DNA of 64,000 bases, from assembly GCA_963691835.1 (NCBI GenBank), contig OY829383.1:4092001-4156000 (forward strand). Reading direction: 5' to 3'. The DNA comes from G963691835 sp963691835 (GTDB taxonomy: Bacteria; Pseudomonadota; Alphaproteobacteria; Thalassobaculales; Thalassobaculaceae). Positions 1-8,179 of the stretch are shown in pieces. Both the position numbers and the translations under genes were made by a program. Within the stretch, counting starts at the first letter, position 1, and each line of letters opens with the position of its first letter. The notes beneath the pieces were generated by a model that was not told where the DNA came from, searched no databases, and saw only the letters and a program-made list of their open reading frames with translations.

Positions 1-636
1 TGGTTCGACTTGCTCAAGTCTCGCCATTTCACGCTCACGCACCGCGGCACGCTGTTGCCCTTGGCGTTGCTGTTGCTCTGCCAGAGCGGCCTGCCGCTGC
101 TGTTGCCGGGCGTCCCACTTGGCCCGCTCCCCCGGATACCCTAGCGGGTCATCCTCGGCGAGCTTGACCCAGTCGGGTTCCTGCTCCGTCTGTTCAAGCA
201 TCAGGCGCGCAACCTCGGCGCGCTCTTGCTCCAATTGCTGCCGTGCGGATGCAACGTCTTTGGCCAGCGTGTCGCGCTCGCCTTTAAGATCCTGCATCTT
301 CCGGGTGTAATCAGACTGGCGCATGTAGCCTAAACGGTATTCCTCGGGCGTTACGCGAACGGATTGTCCGTCGGCAACCTCGAATTCGAGATATTCGGCG
401 GGTTCCTCGCTTTCACCGTCGGAGTCGTCGGCGTCTTCGCCTTGATCCGATTCCGCGCTTTCCGTTTCCGCCTCGTCAGCGGTCTCTTCAGCGCCACCCT
501 CGGCCGTGTCATCACCTTCTGCGGCCTCGGGTTGGGGTGCCTCTTGCTCGAAGTCTTCGGCGGCCAGAAGCCCCTCAAAGCGGGATACAATGTCCCCGCC
601 GCCGGCGCCTGTTGCGCCGGTCGCTACGTCGTCCAT
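1..636 (-). CDS. Phage head scaffolding-like protein, C-terminally cut by window edge
   Basis: The minus frame is open from an ATG at 636 to the left edge (212 codons, no stop). A GAGG ribosome site lies just upstream of the ATG. Residues about 35-80 are extremely acidic (Glu/Asp/Ala-rich). They are followed by a short conserved-looking segment with VADGQSVRVTPEEYRLGYMR, then a long Gln/Glu/Arg/Ala-rich coiled coil. Acidic, charged, coiled-coil proteins encoded just after the portal are typical scaffolding proteins of podovirus-like heads. The assignment rests on composition and position, not on a recognised signature. The coat protein gene would be expected to the left, outside the window. 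Confidence 0.6.
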   Translation of the reverse strand, partial: MDDVATGATGAGGGDIVSRFEGLLAAEDFEQEAPQPEAAEGDDTAEGGAEETADEAETESAESDQGEDADDSDGESEEPAEYLEFEVADGQSVRVTPEEYRLGYMRQSDYTRKMQDLKGERDTLAKDVASARQQLEQERAEVARLMLEQTEQEPDWVKLAEDDPLGYPGERAKWDARQQQRQAALAEQQQRQGQQRAAVREREMARLEQVEP

Positions 637-693
637 GGAATCCTCGAAGGTTGTTCCAGAATTGGCGGAATCCCTGGCGGGTTGTTCCGCGTT

Positions 694-990
694 TTACCAA
701 CCGAACCAGCCGCGTTTTTGCACATCGCGTGCAGCGGCCAGTGATTGGATATCGTTCGCGGCAAGCTTCCCGCTCACCACGTAATCGTCGAAAAGGTCAC
801 GCACTCCGCGGAGCACGTTGATCGCCGCCAAGTATTTGACCCGGCGGGCGTCGTCTTGGTCCTTCAGGGCGTGTTCAAGGAACGCGTTTTCCAGCACCTC
901 CCACGCCTCAACAAGCAAAGGCTCATCAAGCAACCGCGCGGCCGCCTCAGCGCGCGCGATCCGCTCGTCATCCGTCATGGGGCGCTGCAT
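694..990 (-). CDS. Small phage protein of unknown function (98 aa)
   Basis: This helical, charged 98-residue protein starts 4 nt after the stop of the preceding gene. It could also start at the second Met (978). It lies between the portal-proximal genes and the scaffold gene in one leftward operon, so a virion assembly or head-completion role is possible. I recognise no family. It ends in a Trp/Gly-rich tail (KRGWFGW). Confidence 0.6.
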   Translation of the reverse strand: MQRPMTDDERIARAEAAARLLDEPLLVEAWEVLENAFLEHALKDQDDARRVKYLAAINVLRGVRDLFDDYVVSGKLAANDIQSLAAARDVQKRGWFGW

Positions 991-993
991 GTG

Positions 994-1653
994 CTAGGCG
1001 CTGTTGTCCACGTTCGCGGCGCGCTGGCGCAGGATTTCCATCGTGCGCTCCTTGCCCAGCGCGTTGCCTTCCCAGTCGGTCGCCTGATCAAGCAGCATAT
1101 TCGGGTCGCTTCGGGTGTTGGCGTAGGGGTGAAACGCCCATTGCACGCCCTCGGGCGGCGCCGATCGCAGCGAATAGGAGCCGTCGCCGTGGTCTTCGAA
1201 AAGATCCATGGCCGAATGGCTGTTACCGGTGCCCCAGTTCGCGCCGCCGAGCGACGTCTGCACCGACATGATGTCGTGCATGTTGTAGGCGCCTTGTGGG
1301 GTTGATGGGTCCGTCGGCGCCGCGCCGCCGCCCTCCGTCGCGGTCGTGGAGTACACCCCGCTCGGATTGATCGGCACAATCTGGTTTGGCATGGCCACTG
1401 TGCCGAAGTTCGGTGATGCGCTGGCGCCCTGCCCCTGTGTCTGCACGTCGTTTGTCCAGCCGCCGCCAAGCAAGCCGTAGGTGGCCGCATTGGACGGGCT
1501 GCGCACCTGGTAGCCGTTCAAGATGCCACCGGCGAACGACCCGATGATATCGTTCCGCTGGTCGTCGCTCAGTAGTCCGCGCTGCTGCTCTGGCCTGTAG
1601 ACCGGCAACGACGGGTCGATCGGCGCGTTGATTGGGTACATTGGCGTCGTCAT
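994..1653 (-). CDS. Phage structural-region protein of unknown function (219 aa)
   Basis: This Gly/Ser/Pro/Asn-rich protein has few charged residues, a composition often seen in minor virion proteins. Its ATG overlaps the stop of the upstream zinc-motif gene by 4 nt (ATGA at 1650-1653), so it is translationally coupled in the late operon. No domain is recognised. The position between portal and scaffold suggests a head or head-tail component, which is inference only. Confidence 0.6.
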   Translation of the reverse strand: MTTPMYPINAPIDPSLPVYRPEQQRGLLSDDQRNDIIGSFAGGILNGYQVRSPSNAATYGLLGGGWTNDVQTQGQGASASPNFGTVAMPNQIVPINPSGVYSTTATEGGGAAPTDPSTPQGAYNMHDIMSVQTSLGGANWGTGNSHSAMDLFEDHGDGSYSLRSAPPEGVQWAFHPYANTRSDPNMLLDQATDWEGNALGKERTMEILRQRAANVDNSA

Positions 1654-1910
1654 CGGTCGCCCTCTCTCTCTTCGTGCACACCTTCGCGCTTCCGGTACTT
1701 CCGCATCAGCGCGCCTCTATCTGGGTGCCCCATCCAATTCAGGACCAAGTCATTCAACTCAACGTCATGATGGGCGCAAACCGGAATCCATCGGTTTCCC
1801 GTGGCGCAGCATTGCCATTGGTGCTTCGCCTTGTTGGTGCAGCCTTCAACGCCGCAAGTCTGCCGCCGGATTTCAAGCTCGGTGTAAGGCTGCGCCCGAC
1901 CGATGCGCAC
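1650..1910 (-). CDS. Small phage protein with Cys/His zinc-binding pattern (86 aa)
   Basis: The protein contains C-x4-C, a CC pair and a C-x-H-H cluster in residues about 19-48 (TCGVEGC, WQCC, VCAHHD). This looks like a small treble-clef or HNH-like zinc fold. A complete HNH nuclease motif is not clear, so no nuclease activity is assigned. The start is GTG at 1910, overlapping the portal stop by 1 nt. It is coupled by ATGA to the next gene. HNH-like proteins often sit beside terminases in phages, which makes this a reasonable but unproven parallel. Confidence 0.55.
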   Translation of the reverse strand: MRIGRAQPYTELEIRRQTCGVEGCTNKAKHQWQCCATGNRWIPVCAHHDVELNDLVLNWMGHPDRGALMRKYRKREGVHEEREGDR

Positions 1911-4036
1911 TAGTCGCTCACGTTGATGTTGCCTTGGCCATCCGGCGACCCGGCGCGCATTTTCAGCATTTCCAGGTCGGCCTCTTTGTCCAGTTCGTTC
2001 TGTCGGAACGCGTGGTCGAGCTGCATTTTCTCGCGGTCAAGCGTGGCTTGCATTTCCATGCGCTCGCGGTCGACCTGCGCCGCGAGTTCCGCCTTGAACT
2101 GCTCAATCTGAGCCTGATTTTGTGCCTTCAACTGCTCAATTTCGGCGTGCTGCACCGCCTCGCGCTCCGCCTGTTGCGCCTTCATCTGCAACTCGGCTTG
2201 CTTCATCTGCATCTCAGCCTGCGCCTTCTGCGCTTCCGGCGACGGACCTTGCGGCTGCACCGGTTGCTCGCCCGGATCTTTGAAGAACGCGTCTGCCGCC
2301 GGCATCCCGGCGACGTTGACCATGCGCGACAGCGTGTTGTGGTATTCCTTCATGCCGACCAGCGGGTTGCCCGGACCGGCCTGCATCAAGATCGCCTCTT
2401 GCTTCTGGGCGATCATGTTGAGGATTTGAATCTCACGGTCTCGCGAATTGACGCCCAATCCGACATTGACGGACACGTCCATGTCAGTGTTCCACTGTCG
2501 CGGATCGACCGGCACCCATCCGCCGGTCAGCCGCACCGTGCGTGCACGGTCCTGATACCGGGCGACCGTGCGGAGCACGAGCCGAAACAGCCGGGTAAAT
2601 CCTGTCTCCGCGAACACGCGGGCCATGAGTTCGACGCGCGACTTGGCGGCTTGTGAGGCTTCATTGACCGCCGTGGCCGACTGGTTCTGAAGCACGTTCG
2701 CGTCGAGGCCACTGGACAGCGCCGTGACGCCGGTGCGCCCCTCAATCTCGTCATCCAGGTATTGCAGCATGGGGAAGGCTTTCGCGCCGTCCCAATTGTT
2801 CTGTACCTGCTGGTAGTCCGCGATGTTCTTAGTGCGGATGATCGAATCCGGCGCCTGGTTCATCACGTCGTCGATTTCGACGCCCGGACCGACCAGCCGC
2901 CGCGGGTACAGCGTGTGGTAAAGCCCGTCCATCATCATCCGGCGCAAGACCGTCTTGGCGCGTTGTAGGTCGCCGATCTGATCGAATACGCTAATGCCGT
3001 GGAACCGGTGCGGGTGGATGACGCACGTCAGTACCGCGAAGGGCACGTCCGGCGCGTTGTCGTGCTCGAGAATGATCGGCGCCGACGGGTTGCCGCCAAA
3101 GACCACCCGGCGCCACTCGCTCACGTCGTCGCCGTCGTAGTCGAGTTCAACGTATGCCTCATAGATCCAGTGGCGTTGCCGGCTCTTATCGATGTTGCCC
3201 GAGTTCGCCGTAAATTCCAGTTCGTCGAAACGCTCGCGGGTTTCCTCGTGCCAATCGTCGTCGCCCTCGTCTGGCAACTGATCGATTTTCGCCCGGTCAT
3301 AGCCCGCCTGGATCAATTCCGACCGCGTGCGCACCACCCGGTGACACATGAAGTCGGCATCATCCAAAGACTTCGCACGCCGGTTGATTAGGAATTCCTC
3401 GGGTGCAAGCACCTCGAGGCGCACCCGCCCCTGTTTGTCTGTATGCTTCGCCGTAATCCGGTACGTGCCGTCCTCGGCTTGGTCGTAATCCTTGATTTCG
3501 ACGTCGTCATCTTTGATCAAAACGACCAAGTCGTCGTCTGTGAGACCTTCGTATTCGGCTTCCGTCGCCGTAATCGTCTCATCCCACGAGACCTTCGCCA
3601 CGCCATTTTTGTGCAAGAGCGTGGTCTTCATCCAGTCGTGGATGAGGCGAAACCCGTCGTTATCCTTGAGGATGCACCAATTGACGTATTCCGTTGCTTG
3701 TTTTGCAACCGCTTCGTCTTCCGGCCCGGTCGGCTCGAATTTGACGATATCGTCCGACCCAAGGAACGTGCGCACAAGCGCCGGCATCAGGCTTTCCACC
3801 GCCTCGAATACGTCGCGCGACACCAGCTTGGACCGGTCCGCGCGCTCGTCGCCGTAGGGGTCTCCCTCGTACCGGCGGATGGCCTCCGCGCGGTTGTTGG
3901 ACAGTGCGTCGTCGTCGTATGCCAGCGCGTCGCGGATGTGGTTTGCGACCAGCGACGCCAACTCATCCTCGGACATGGTGGCGCTCTTCTTGCGGCCCTT
4001 GCCCTCGGTGTCTGGTGTCGCGGCGGTCGTGCTCAT
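1910..4036 (-). CDS. Phage portal protein, P22-like
   Basis: The 708-aa protein would form the dodecameric portal at the capsid vertex through which DNA is packaged. The N-terminal part (residues about 20-130, with VANHIRDALAYDDDALSNNR and SRDVFEAVESLMPALVRTFLG) resembles P22-type portal proteins. The length and the long C-terminal Gln/Glu/Lys coiled coil (about 600-690) also fit that family. It follows the large terminase and a 54-aa coupled gene, the normal packaging order. The start overlaps the upstream stop by ATGA (4033-4036). The family call is from recall of sequence style, and its fold was not tested. Confidence 0.85.
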   Translation of the reverse strand: MSTTAATPDTEGKGRKKSATMSEDELASLVANHIRDALAYDDDALSNNRAEAIRRYEGDPYGDERADRSKLVSRDVFEAVESLMPALVRTFLGSDDIVKFEPTGPEDEAVAKQATEYVNWCILKDNDGFRLIHDWMKTTLLHKNGVAKVSWDETITATEAEYEGLTDDDLVVLIKDDDVEIKDYDQAEDGTYRITAKHTDKQGRVRLEVLAPEEFLINRRAKSLDDADFMCHRVVRTRSELIQAGYDRAKIDQLPDEGDDDWHEETRERFDELEFTANSGNIDKSRQRHWIYEAYVELDYDGDDVSEWRRVVFGGNPSAPIILEHDNAPDVPFAVLTCVIHPHRFHGISVFDQIGDLQRAKTVLRRMMMDGLYHTLYPRRLVGPGVEIDDVMNQAPDSIIRTKNIADYQQVQNNWDGAKAFPMLQYLDDEIEGRTGVTALSSGLDANVLQNQSATAVNEASQAAKSRVELMARVFAETGFTRLFRLVLRTVARYQDRARTVRLTGGWVPVDPRQWNTDMDVSVNVGLGVNSRDREIQILNMIAQKQEAILMQAGPGNPLVGMKEYHNTLSRMVNVAGMPAADAFFKDPGEQPVQPQGPSPEAQKAQAEMQMKQAELQMKAQQAEREAVQHAEIEQLKAQNQAQIEQFKAELAAQVDRERMEMQATLDREKMQLDHAFRQNELDKEADLEMLKMRAGSPDGQGNINVSD

Positions 4037-4197
4037 TGCGTGAAGCCGCTCGGCACGTCGAGGTCGTTTACTGTGAGCGTCTTCGGCGGCCGCCCGCGGC
4101 GCGGTTTCATCGCCTCGATAGCCTCGCGCAGCTCGTCAACGGTGGTTTCGAGTTCTTCAACCCGTTTCACCAGCCGGAAGTATGTTTGTTGGTTCAT
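4033..4197 (-). CDS. 54-aa coiled-coil protein between terminase and portal
   Basis: The longer open frame reaches 4353, but the coding start is best placed at the ATG at 4197. That ATG overlaps the terminase stop by ATGA, and the stop overlaps the portal start the same way. The product has a heptad-like helix (VKRVEELETTVDELREAIEAM) followed by a basic AT-hook-like RRGRPPK. Double coupling supports translation. Function is unknown; DNA or terminase contact is possible. Confidence 0.6.
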   Translation of the reverse strand: MNQQTYFRLVKRVEELETTVDELREAIEAMKPRRGRPPKTLTVNDLDVPSGFTQ

Positions 4198-5573
4198 GCA
4201 ATCCAATCCGTTCGCATCTTGGGGAGCGCCCGCCCTTTGATCGGCGCGGCAAACCTCCGCATCATCACCGCAACGCGGCTCGCGGACATGAGATCGTCGC
4301 GTTCCTTGACGATCAGCCCGTCTTTCCGGTGGTAGAGCCGGAACTCCTCCCACCAGTCCTCTAGGTGGCTGAAAACCTTGAACCGCCCGGTTTGCATCCG
4401 CGACAACATTTCCGAGATGCCCGCCTCGGTTCCGTACCCGCCCGCCTCGTGCGTGGCGTGCTCGTGGTGCATGTCCAGCCCTTCGGCTCGGTACTCTTCG
4501 GCGAGCTGCTTTCCGCTTGCCTTGTCGTGCTGGTAGCCGTCATGCGGCCACGTGAACAGCGTGCCCCATGGGCGGAGCGCCGCAGCGTGGACAATCGCCG
4601 CTTCTTGCCGCTTTCGGTACGTCTTGGTCACGTAGACGCAGTCGGCGTCCCGGTCCCATGCAATCGCAACGGCGGCCGTCGGGTGGTCCCAACCGAAATC
4701 AATGGCGCCAAGCTGCGGCCAGTACGCCGGGATGTCGAAGGCTTCGACCCGGATGTCTTCCTCCGGCACCGGGAACACCCGGCCAGACCCCATGATCGGG
4801 ATGCCTTTGGTCCGCGCCTCGCGCTCGTGCTCGGGGTACGACGCAATAATCCGCGCCCGCTCTTCCGGCGTGTAGTGGTCAACATCGTCGATCGTCATCG
4901 ATATGACCTGACGATCCGGGCTTTCTTCCAAGAGAAACCGCGAAACCACGTCGGACATACCCTTTAGCGGTGTGAACGTCAGCCACACCGGGCCGCCCGC
5001 GACGTTGGTCCGCGTCAGCCCTTCGGTGTAGATCGGCAGCGGCGGTTCCTCGTCAAACCAGACGAAATCGACCGTGTCGCCCTGGAATTTCTCCCGCCCC
5101 TGGTTGTAACTCTTGAACACGACATGGCTTACGCCACCGCTAACATGCCGCACCCGGACACCCGCCTTAAGGCCCGTAATCCCCATCGCCGCCGGCGTCT
5201 CGATTATGTCGTCCAGCGGTATCGAGCCCGTGCCTAGCGCGCCCTCACGACCGATCAAGAGCCGTTGGATTGTGTCGCGCACCACTTCGCCGGTTTCCCC
5301 GGCCGCCCACCCCACACACGGCCGCGCGAACTTCACGCCGTCCCACCACTCGGGATATTTGCCCGTGAGGTGGTAGGCCGCCTCCTGCGCCCCTGAGAAC
5401 GTCTTGCCGAGCTGGTTGCCCGCCATGAACAACCGCTCCCGGGCCGGGGCGGCGTGAAACTCCCGCTGTCTAGTGTACGGACGGTAGTTGTGTAGGCGGT
5501 TCGTCCGAACCCGGCGCGCTAGTTCCGCCGTCAGTTCCGCCCTCGCCAATAATGCCGCTGATTTCTGCATCAA
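4194..5573 (-). CDS. terL: Terminase large subunit (packaging ATPase-nuclease)
   Basis: The 459-aa motor protein cuts concatemeric DNA and pumps it into the prohead. The ATPase has Walker A GNQLGKT at residues 52-58 and Walker B with catalytic acid VDFVWFDEE at 168-176. The C-terminal RNase H-like nuclease begins at GAIDFGWDH (Asp292 and Asp296). The size and motif style are P22/Sf6-like. The start overlaps the upstream putative small terminase gene by about 100 nt. The stop is coupled by ATGA to the 54-aa gene. Confidence 0.93.
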   Translation of the reverse strand: MMQKSAALLARAELTAELARRVRTNRLHNYRPYTRQREFHAAPARERLFMAGNQLGKTFSGAQEAAYHLTGKYPEWWDGVKFARPCVGWAAGETGEVVRDTIQRLLIGREGALGTGSIPLDDIIETPAAMGITGLKAGVRVRHVSGGVSHVVFKSYNQGREKFQGDTVDFVWFDEEPPLPIYTEGLTRTNVAGGPVWLTFTPLKGMSDVVSRFLLEESPDRQVISMTIDDVDHYTPEERARIIASYPEHEREARTKGIPIMGSGRVFPVPEEDIRVEAFDIPAYWPQLGAIDFGWDHPTAAVAIAWDRDADCVYVTKTYRKRQEAAIVHAAALRPWGTLFTWPHDGYQHDKASGKQLAEEYRAEGLDMHHEHATHEAGGYGTEAGISEMLSRMQTGRFKVFSHLEDWWEEFRLYHRKDGLIVKERDDLMSASRVAVMMRRFAAPIKGRALPKMRTDWIA

Positions 5574-5916
5574 GCGCTCTAATCCGCTCCAACAACTGGT
5601 CGTTGGTCATTTCTTCCAAAGGATTGACGTTGATATTCACGTCTTTTGGCAACAGAGATGCACAGACCTTCAAGTACTCAACCGGCTTTTCTGTGCGGGC
5701 CTTAATAATTGCGGCCTCACCGTGCTCCTGAAAGTCATTGTGGATCGCCTCTAAGAAGGCTTCGCCAAACTTGTTGCGCACGCCCTTTGGACGTCCTTTC
5801 GGGTTGCCGGACTGGCCCGGTTTCCAAACGTTCTTTTCTGGCGCCTTAGACAGTTTGCGGCGCGTTTTTCTCTTGGGGTGATTCGTTGGTGTACCTTCAT
5901 CGCCATCACCCGCCAC
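5470..5916 (-). CDS. DUF5681-type protein, probable small terminase partner
   Basis: The start is GTG at 5916, supported by a GGAGG ribosome site 8 nt upstream. The basic N-terminal part carries KPGQSGNPKGRPKG, the hallmark of the DUF5681 family found before phage terminases. A helical middle and an acidic Gly-rich tail follow. Position directly before terL, with overlapping reading frames, makes a small terminase or DNA-recognition role likely, but this is inferred from context. It is the first gene of the packaging operon, after two hairpins that probably end the early operon. Confidence 0.7.
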   Translation of the reverse strand: MAGDGDEGTPTNHPKRKTRRKLSKAPEKNVWKPGQSGNPKGRPKGVRNKFGEAFLEAIHNDFQEHGEAAIIKARTEKPVEYLKVCASLLPKDVNINVNPLEEMTNDQLLERIRALDAEISGIIGEGGTDGGTSAPGSDEPPTQLPSVH

Positions 5917-5952
5917 CAGTCAATCCTCCAAAAACAGAACCAGAAAACAAAA

Positions 5953-5980
5953 AAGCCGGGGCGCCCCCGACTTTTTGCAG
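5953..5980. terminator. Bidirectional hairpin with A/T flanks
   Basis: A-run, AG-C-CGGGG, short loop, CCCCG-A-CTTTTT form a GC stem flanked by A and T tracts. It can act as an intrinsic terminator on either strand. It lies between the early-gene stop (6205) and the DUF5681 gene. Confidence 0.6.
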
Positions 5981-6061
5981 CCCGCTCTACGGGGCTTAGA
6001 AACGACACCCGAGGGCGCCGCTGTCCGGCTGCTTGCGTTAAGGCAACCGGGGGGAATCAAA

Positions 6062-6085
6062 ACGGCGGGGATGAGACCCCGCCGT
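6062..6085. terminator. Perfect 9-bp hairpin in the early/late gap
   Basis: ACGGCGGGG, a 6-nt loop and CCCCGCCGT form a perfect stem. On the minus strand it is followed by TTT. It is placed to terminate leftward transcription of the early operon 120 nt after the stop at 6205. The rest of 5917-6204 holds no gene I can support. No tRNA fold was found there. Confidence 0.6.
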
Positions 6086-6204
6086 CTTTGTGGCCCAAAC
6101 CTTGCCCTGGGTAAGAGACGCGGGGTGACCGCTAAAAAACGGACACACTAGGCCACGCCCTTTATCTCGTGGTTTGTTTCGGACGTCAACACAAAATGTG
6201 CGAC

Positions 6205-6675
6205 TCACTCAATCCCACGAAATTCTGCCAGCTTGTCCAGACCATCTTTCACCCGCACCGGGTTGCGCACAGGCTTGTCCTGCACCGCGAGGTCAATCAC
6301 CGCCTCGCGCAGCCGCGCCGGCATCGCACGCACCGCCTCGCGGTACGCCCGTTCGTTCCATTCCTGCGCCTCGGAGATTGCGCTGTCCGCATCCGCACGC
6401 ACGCCAGACGGGTCATACGCTGGCGTCACCTGCCGCCGTAGCCCCGCCGCCTCGTGGCACTGCGCCAACCACATCCCCGCCTCAAACCGCCGCTTGCAAT
6501 CCGGCTCCGACCCGAGGTGCCCCCGCTCTAGCGCGCGGTGGAGTTCGGTCGGCTCAACGACGTAGGCGGCATCCACGGTGGCCATGCCCGGCCCAGGTTC
6601 AATCGGCCGCACTTCGATGCGGTCGTGGCGGTGGCGCTCCCGGGTGCCGAAGTCGGAGTGTTGGGGGTTGGTCAT
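6205..6675 (-). CDS. Phage early-region protein of unknown function (156 aa)
   Basis: The open frame extends to 6879, but the ATG at 6675 overlaps the upstream stop by ATGA and gives the natural start. The product is charged and mostly helical after a basic His/Arg-rich N-terminal segment. Trp and Cys residues occur around the middle (MWLAQCHEAAGL). No recognised family. It is the last gene before the hairpins closing the early operon. Confidence 0.6.
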   Translation of the reverse strand: MTNPQHSDFGTRERHRHDRIEVRPIEPGPGMATVDAAYVVEPTELHRALERGHLGSEPDCKRRFEAGMWLAQCHEAAGLRRQVTPAYDPSGVRADADSAISEAQEWNERAYREAVRAMPARLREAVIDLAVQDKPVRNPVRVKDGLDKLAEFRGIE

Positions 6676-6884
6676 TGGGTGACCTCCCCCCGTATGGCTA
6701 GAGCGGCCAACGGGTTCCGCACAACTTGCCGAAAAAACGGGTCTTTCTCTTCCCGCCGCACAATCTCGCGGATCTCCCCCCGGGTCTCTTCTGGTAACGC
6801 GCCCCAAAGAGCCCAAGCACCCGTGCGCCGCGCCTCCGCGACAATCCCCGCCGCCACTTCCTCGCCATACATGAAACACGCCAT
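6672..6884 (-). CDS. Small phage protein of unknown function (70 aa)
   Basis: This helical, charged 70-aa protein has an ATGA overlap with the downstream gene and a 1-nt TGATG overlap with the upstream gene. Coupling on both sides supports expression. No motif is recognised. Confidence 0.55.
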   Translation of the reverse strand: MACFMYGEEVAAGIVAEARRTGAWALWGALPEETRGEIREIVRREEKDPFFRQVVRNPLAALAIRGEVTQ

Positions 6885-7075
6885 CAGTCTTCCCCCTCTT
6901 CTATTGGACGGACTTCAACAATTCGGTGGAGGTCGCGCAAAGGATAGCGGTAAAGGAATTGTTCCTTTCCGCTATGTTTCACAACGGTGTATGTTTCGCC
7001 TTCTACCTGTGCAGCCGTTGCGTTCTCATGGGCCAGCATGTCCCCGGTTGATTTTCTTTGAATGTAGACCTTCAT
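6884..7075 (-). CDS. Small phage protein of unknown function (63 aa)
   Basis: The beta-rich 63-aa protein contains YTVVKHSGKEQFLYRYPL and an acidic end. Its stop overlaps the start of the 70-aa gene by 1 nt. It sits 16 nt after the 185-aa gene in the same leftward operon. No family is recognised. Confidence 0.55.
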   Translation of the reverse strand: MKVYIQRKSTGDMLAHENATAAQVEGETYTVVKHSGKEQFLYRYPLRDLHRIVEVRPIEEGED

Positions 7076-7091
7076 CTTTCGCGCCCTCCAC

Positions 7092-7649
7092 TCAAAACGG
7101 GATTTCGTCGTCGAGTTCCTCGTTCTTGAACTCGATGCTTTCCACCTTCACGCCGCCGAACGCCTTAGCGGCCGCCGCGATAGTTGCCGTCGCGTCTTTC
7201 GACAACGACCGCTCAATCAGTTCGATCACCTGATCGATCGTCCACACCTCGACCGCCCGGCCCGCCTGGATCGCGCGCGGGTAATCCGCGTTGCTCGGCA
7301 CAATCGCGATAACGACGCCGTCGGCCCGGCGCCCTTCGACCACGGCCGAATGATCCAGCGGAGCGATGCCTGCCGCAGTCGCGGCTTGGTCAAGCGCCTG
7401 GTAGCCGTAGATCATGCCCAAGCCGTGGGCCTCGAGGCCGCGGACGTCGTCTTCCTCCCAGACAGCCCGGTTGAACTTCTCGCGCTGAGACTGGAACCGT
7501 TGCCGCAGTCCCGGGTCCGGGCAGACGGCCTCTAGCCGTCCGGGCCCCCATTTCCGATCCATCTCCCGAGACCAGCCGTCGACCGCCTCGACGGTCTGCC
7601 GGCTGATTTCGTACCCGGCTTGTGTCCGGCTGGTTGGTGGCGTGGTCAT
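7092..7649 (-). CDS. Early phage protein with SSB-like acidic tail
   Basis: The 185-aa protein has no recognised fold. Its N-terminal third is helical and its middle part looks like an alpha/beta domain (about residues 85-150). The last residues, EELDDEIPF, closely match the C-terminal tip of bacterial SSB proteins (DDDIPF), which docks replication and repair partners. Whether it binds ssDNA itself is unknown, since no OB-fold pattern is evident. It lies downstream of the primase-helicase in the replication operon, which fits a DNA-metabolism role. Confidence 0.6.
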   Translation of the reverse strand: MTTPPTSRTQAGYEISRQTVEAVDGWSREMDRKWGPGRLEAVCPDPGLRQRFQSQREKFNRAVWEEDDVRGLEAHGLGMIYGYQALDQAATAAGIAPLDHSAVVEGRRADGVVIAIVPSNADYPRAIQAGRAVEVWTIDQVIELIERSLSKDATATIAAAAKAFGGVKVESIEFKNEELDDEIPF

Positions 7650-7726
7650 CTACTTCCCCCTACTTTCAGCGGCAAAAATGCGGCAACGGCGAGACCGGTT
7701 TCGGAACAATTTCAATATCTTAGAGG

Positions 7727-7933
7727 TTATTTGGGCCACTTTTCGCCCGGCGCGCGCCGCTGCTTCATCGCGGCCAGCCATTCAATTTTCGCCTTGAGCA
7801 CATCCGCCAGCGCCGCCTCCATCGTGTCCCCGTCCCCGATGCACCCGGGCATCTCGGGGATGGCCGCCAAATACCCGCCGCCTTCATTGAGTGGGAGCGG
7901 CTGAATAACTACTCCGTGGCGTGTGTCAGTCAT
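7727..7933 (-). CDS. HicB-like antitoxin domain protein, no HicA partner seen
   Basis: The 68-aa protein has the HicB pattern: GGGYLAAIPEMPGCIGDGDT followed by a helix with EAALADVLKAKIEW. In HicAB modules this partial RNase H-like domain neutralises the HicA toxin. It has no C-terminal DNA-binding domain. No HicA-like dsRBD ORF is visible in the flanking 300 nt on either strand, so it may be a solitary phage antitoxin or a repurposed regulator. Confidence 0.75.
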   Translation of the reverse strand: MTDTRHGVVIQPLPLNEGGGYLAAIPEMPGCIGDGDTMEAALADVLKAKIEWLAAMKQRRAPGEKWPK

Positions 7934-7999
7934 TTGAAGCCCTCCAATTTCCGCCGCTAAGCCGTTGATTTTGTTCCGAGATGGGAATGTGCAGGGCGG

Positions 8000-8179
8000 T
8001 CATTTCCGCAGCCCTCCGCGCAGTACGTCCGCTGCGACGTAGGCACCGCCCCACGCTCCGAATGTGAGGTTGGCCCAGTCATCGAACGGGGTGCCCGCCG
8101 CCGCGAAGATCACGCCCGAGAACGCCGCGGTGTAGAGCACAGCGAAGGCGACCGCGCGCCGTTCAATCCAGGCTTTCAT
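8000..8179 (-). CDS. 59-aa small membrane protein
   Basis: An ATG at 8179 opens a 59-codon frame. It begins with a short basic stretch (MKAWIERR), then a hydrophobic helix at residues about 9-29, then a Gly/Ala/Trp-rich second weak helix (about 36-52) and a basic end. Its start overlaps the stop of the upstream low-complexity ORF by ATGA (8176-8179). Phage small membrane proteins of this size can be holin-like, but nothing specific supports that here. Confidence 0.55.
   Translation of the reverse strand: MKAWIERRAVAFAVLYTAAFSGVIFAAAGTPFDDWANLTFGAWGGAYVAADVLRGGLRK

Noticed and set aside
351..821. Several ORFs on both strands over the left edge
   Set aside because: They overlap the scaffold-like frame, which has a ribosome site, the right composition and runs off the edge. 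The others are shadows.
1650..1910. HNH endonuclease call for the 86-aa Cys/His protein
   Set aside because: The Cys/His cluster is present, but the catalytic His-Asn-His arrangement is not convincing.
5980..6070. Possible tRNA in the gap before the terminase operon
   Set aside because: No cloverleaf with a T-arm (GTTCRA) or acceptor pairing could be drawn on either strand.
7926..8003. 25-codon ORF between the 59-aa gene and hicB
   Set aside because: ATGA overlap exists, but the peptide is too short and featureless. It may only bridge translation.
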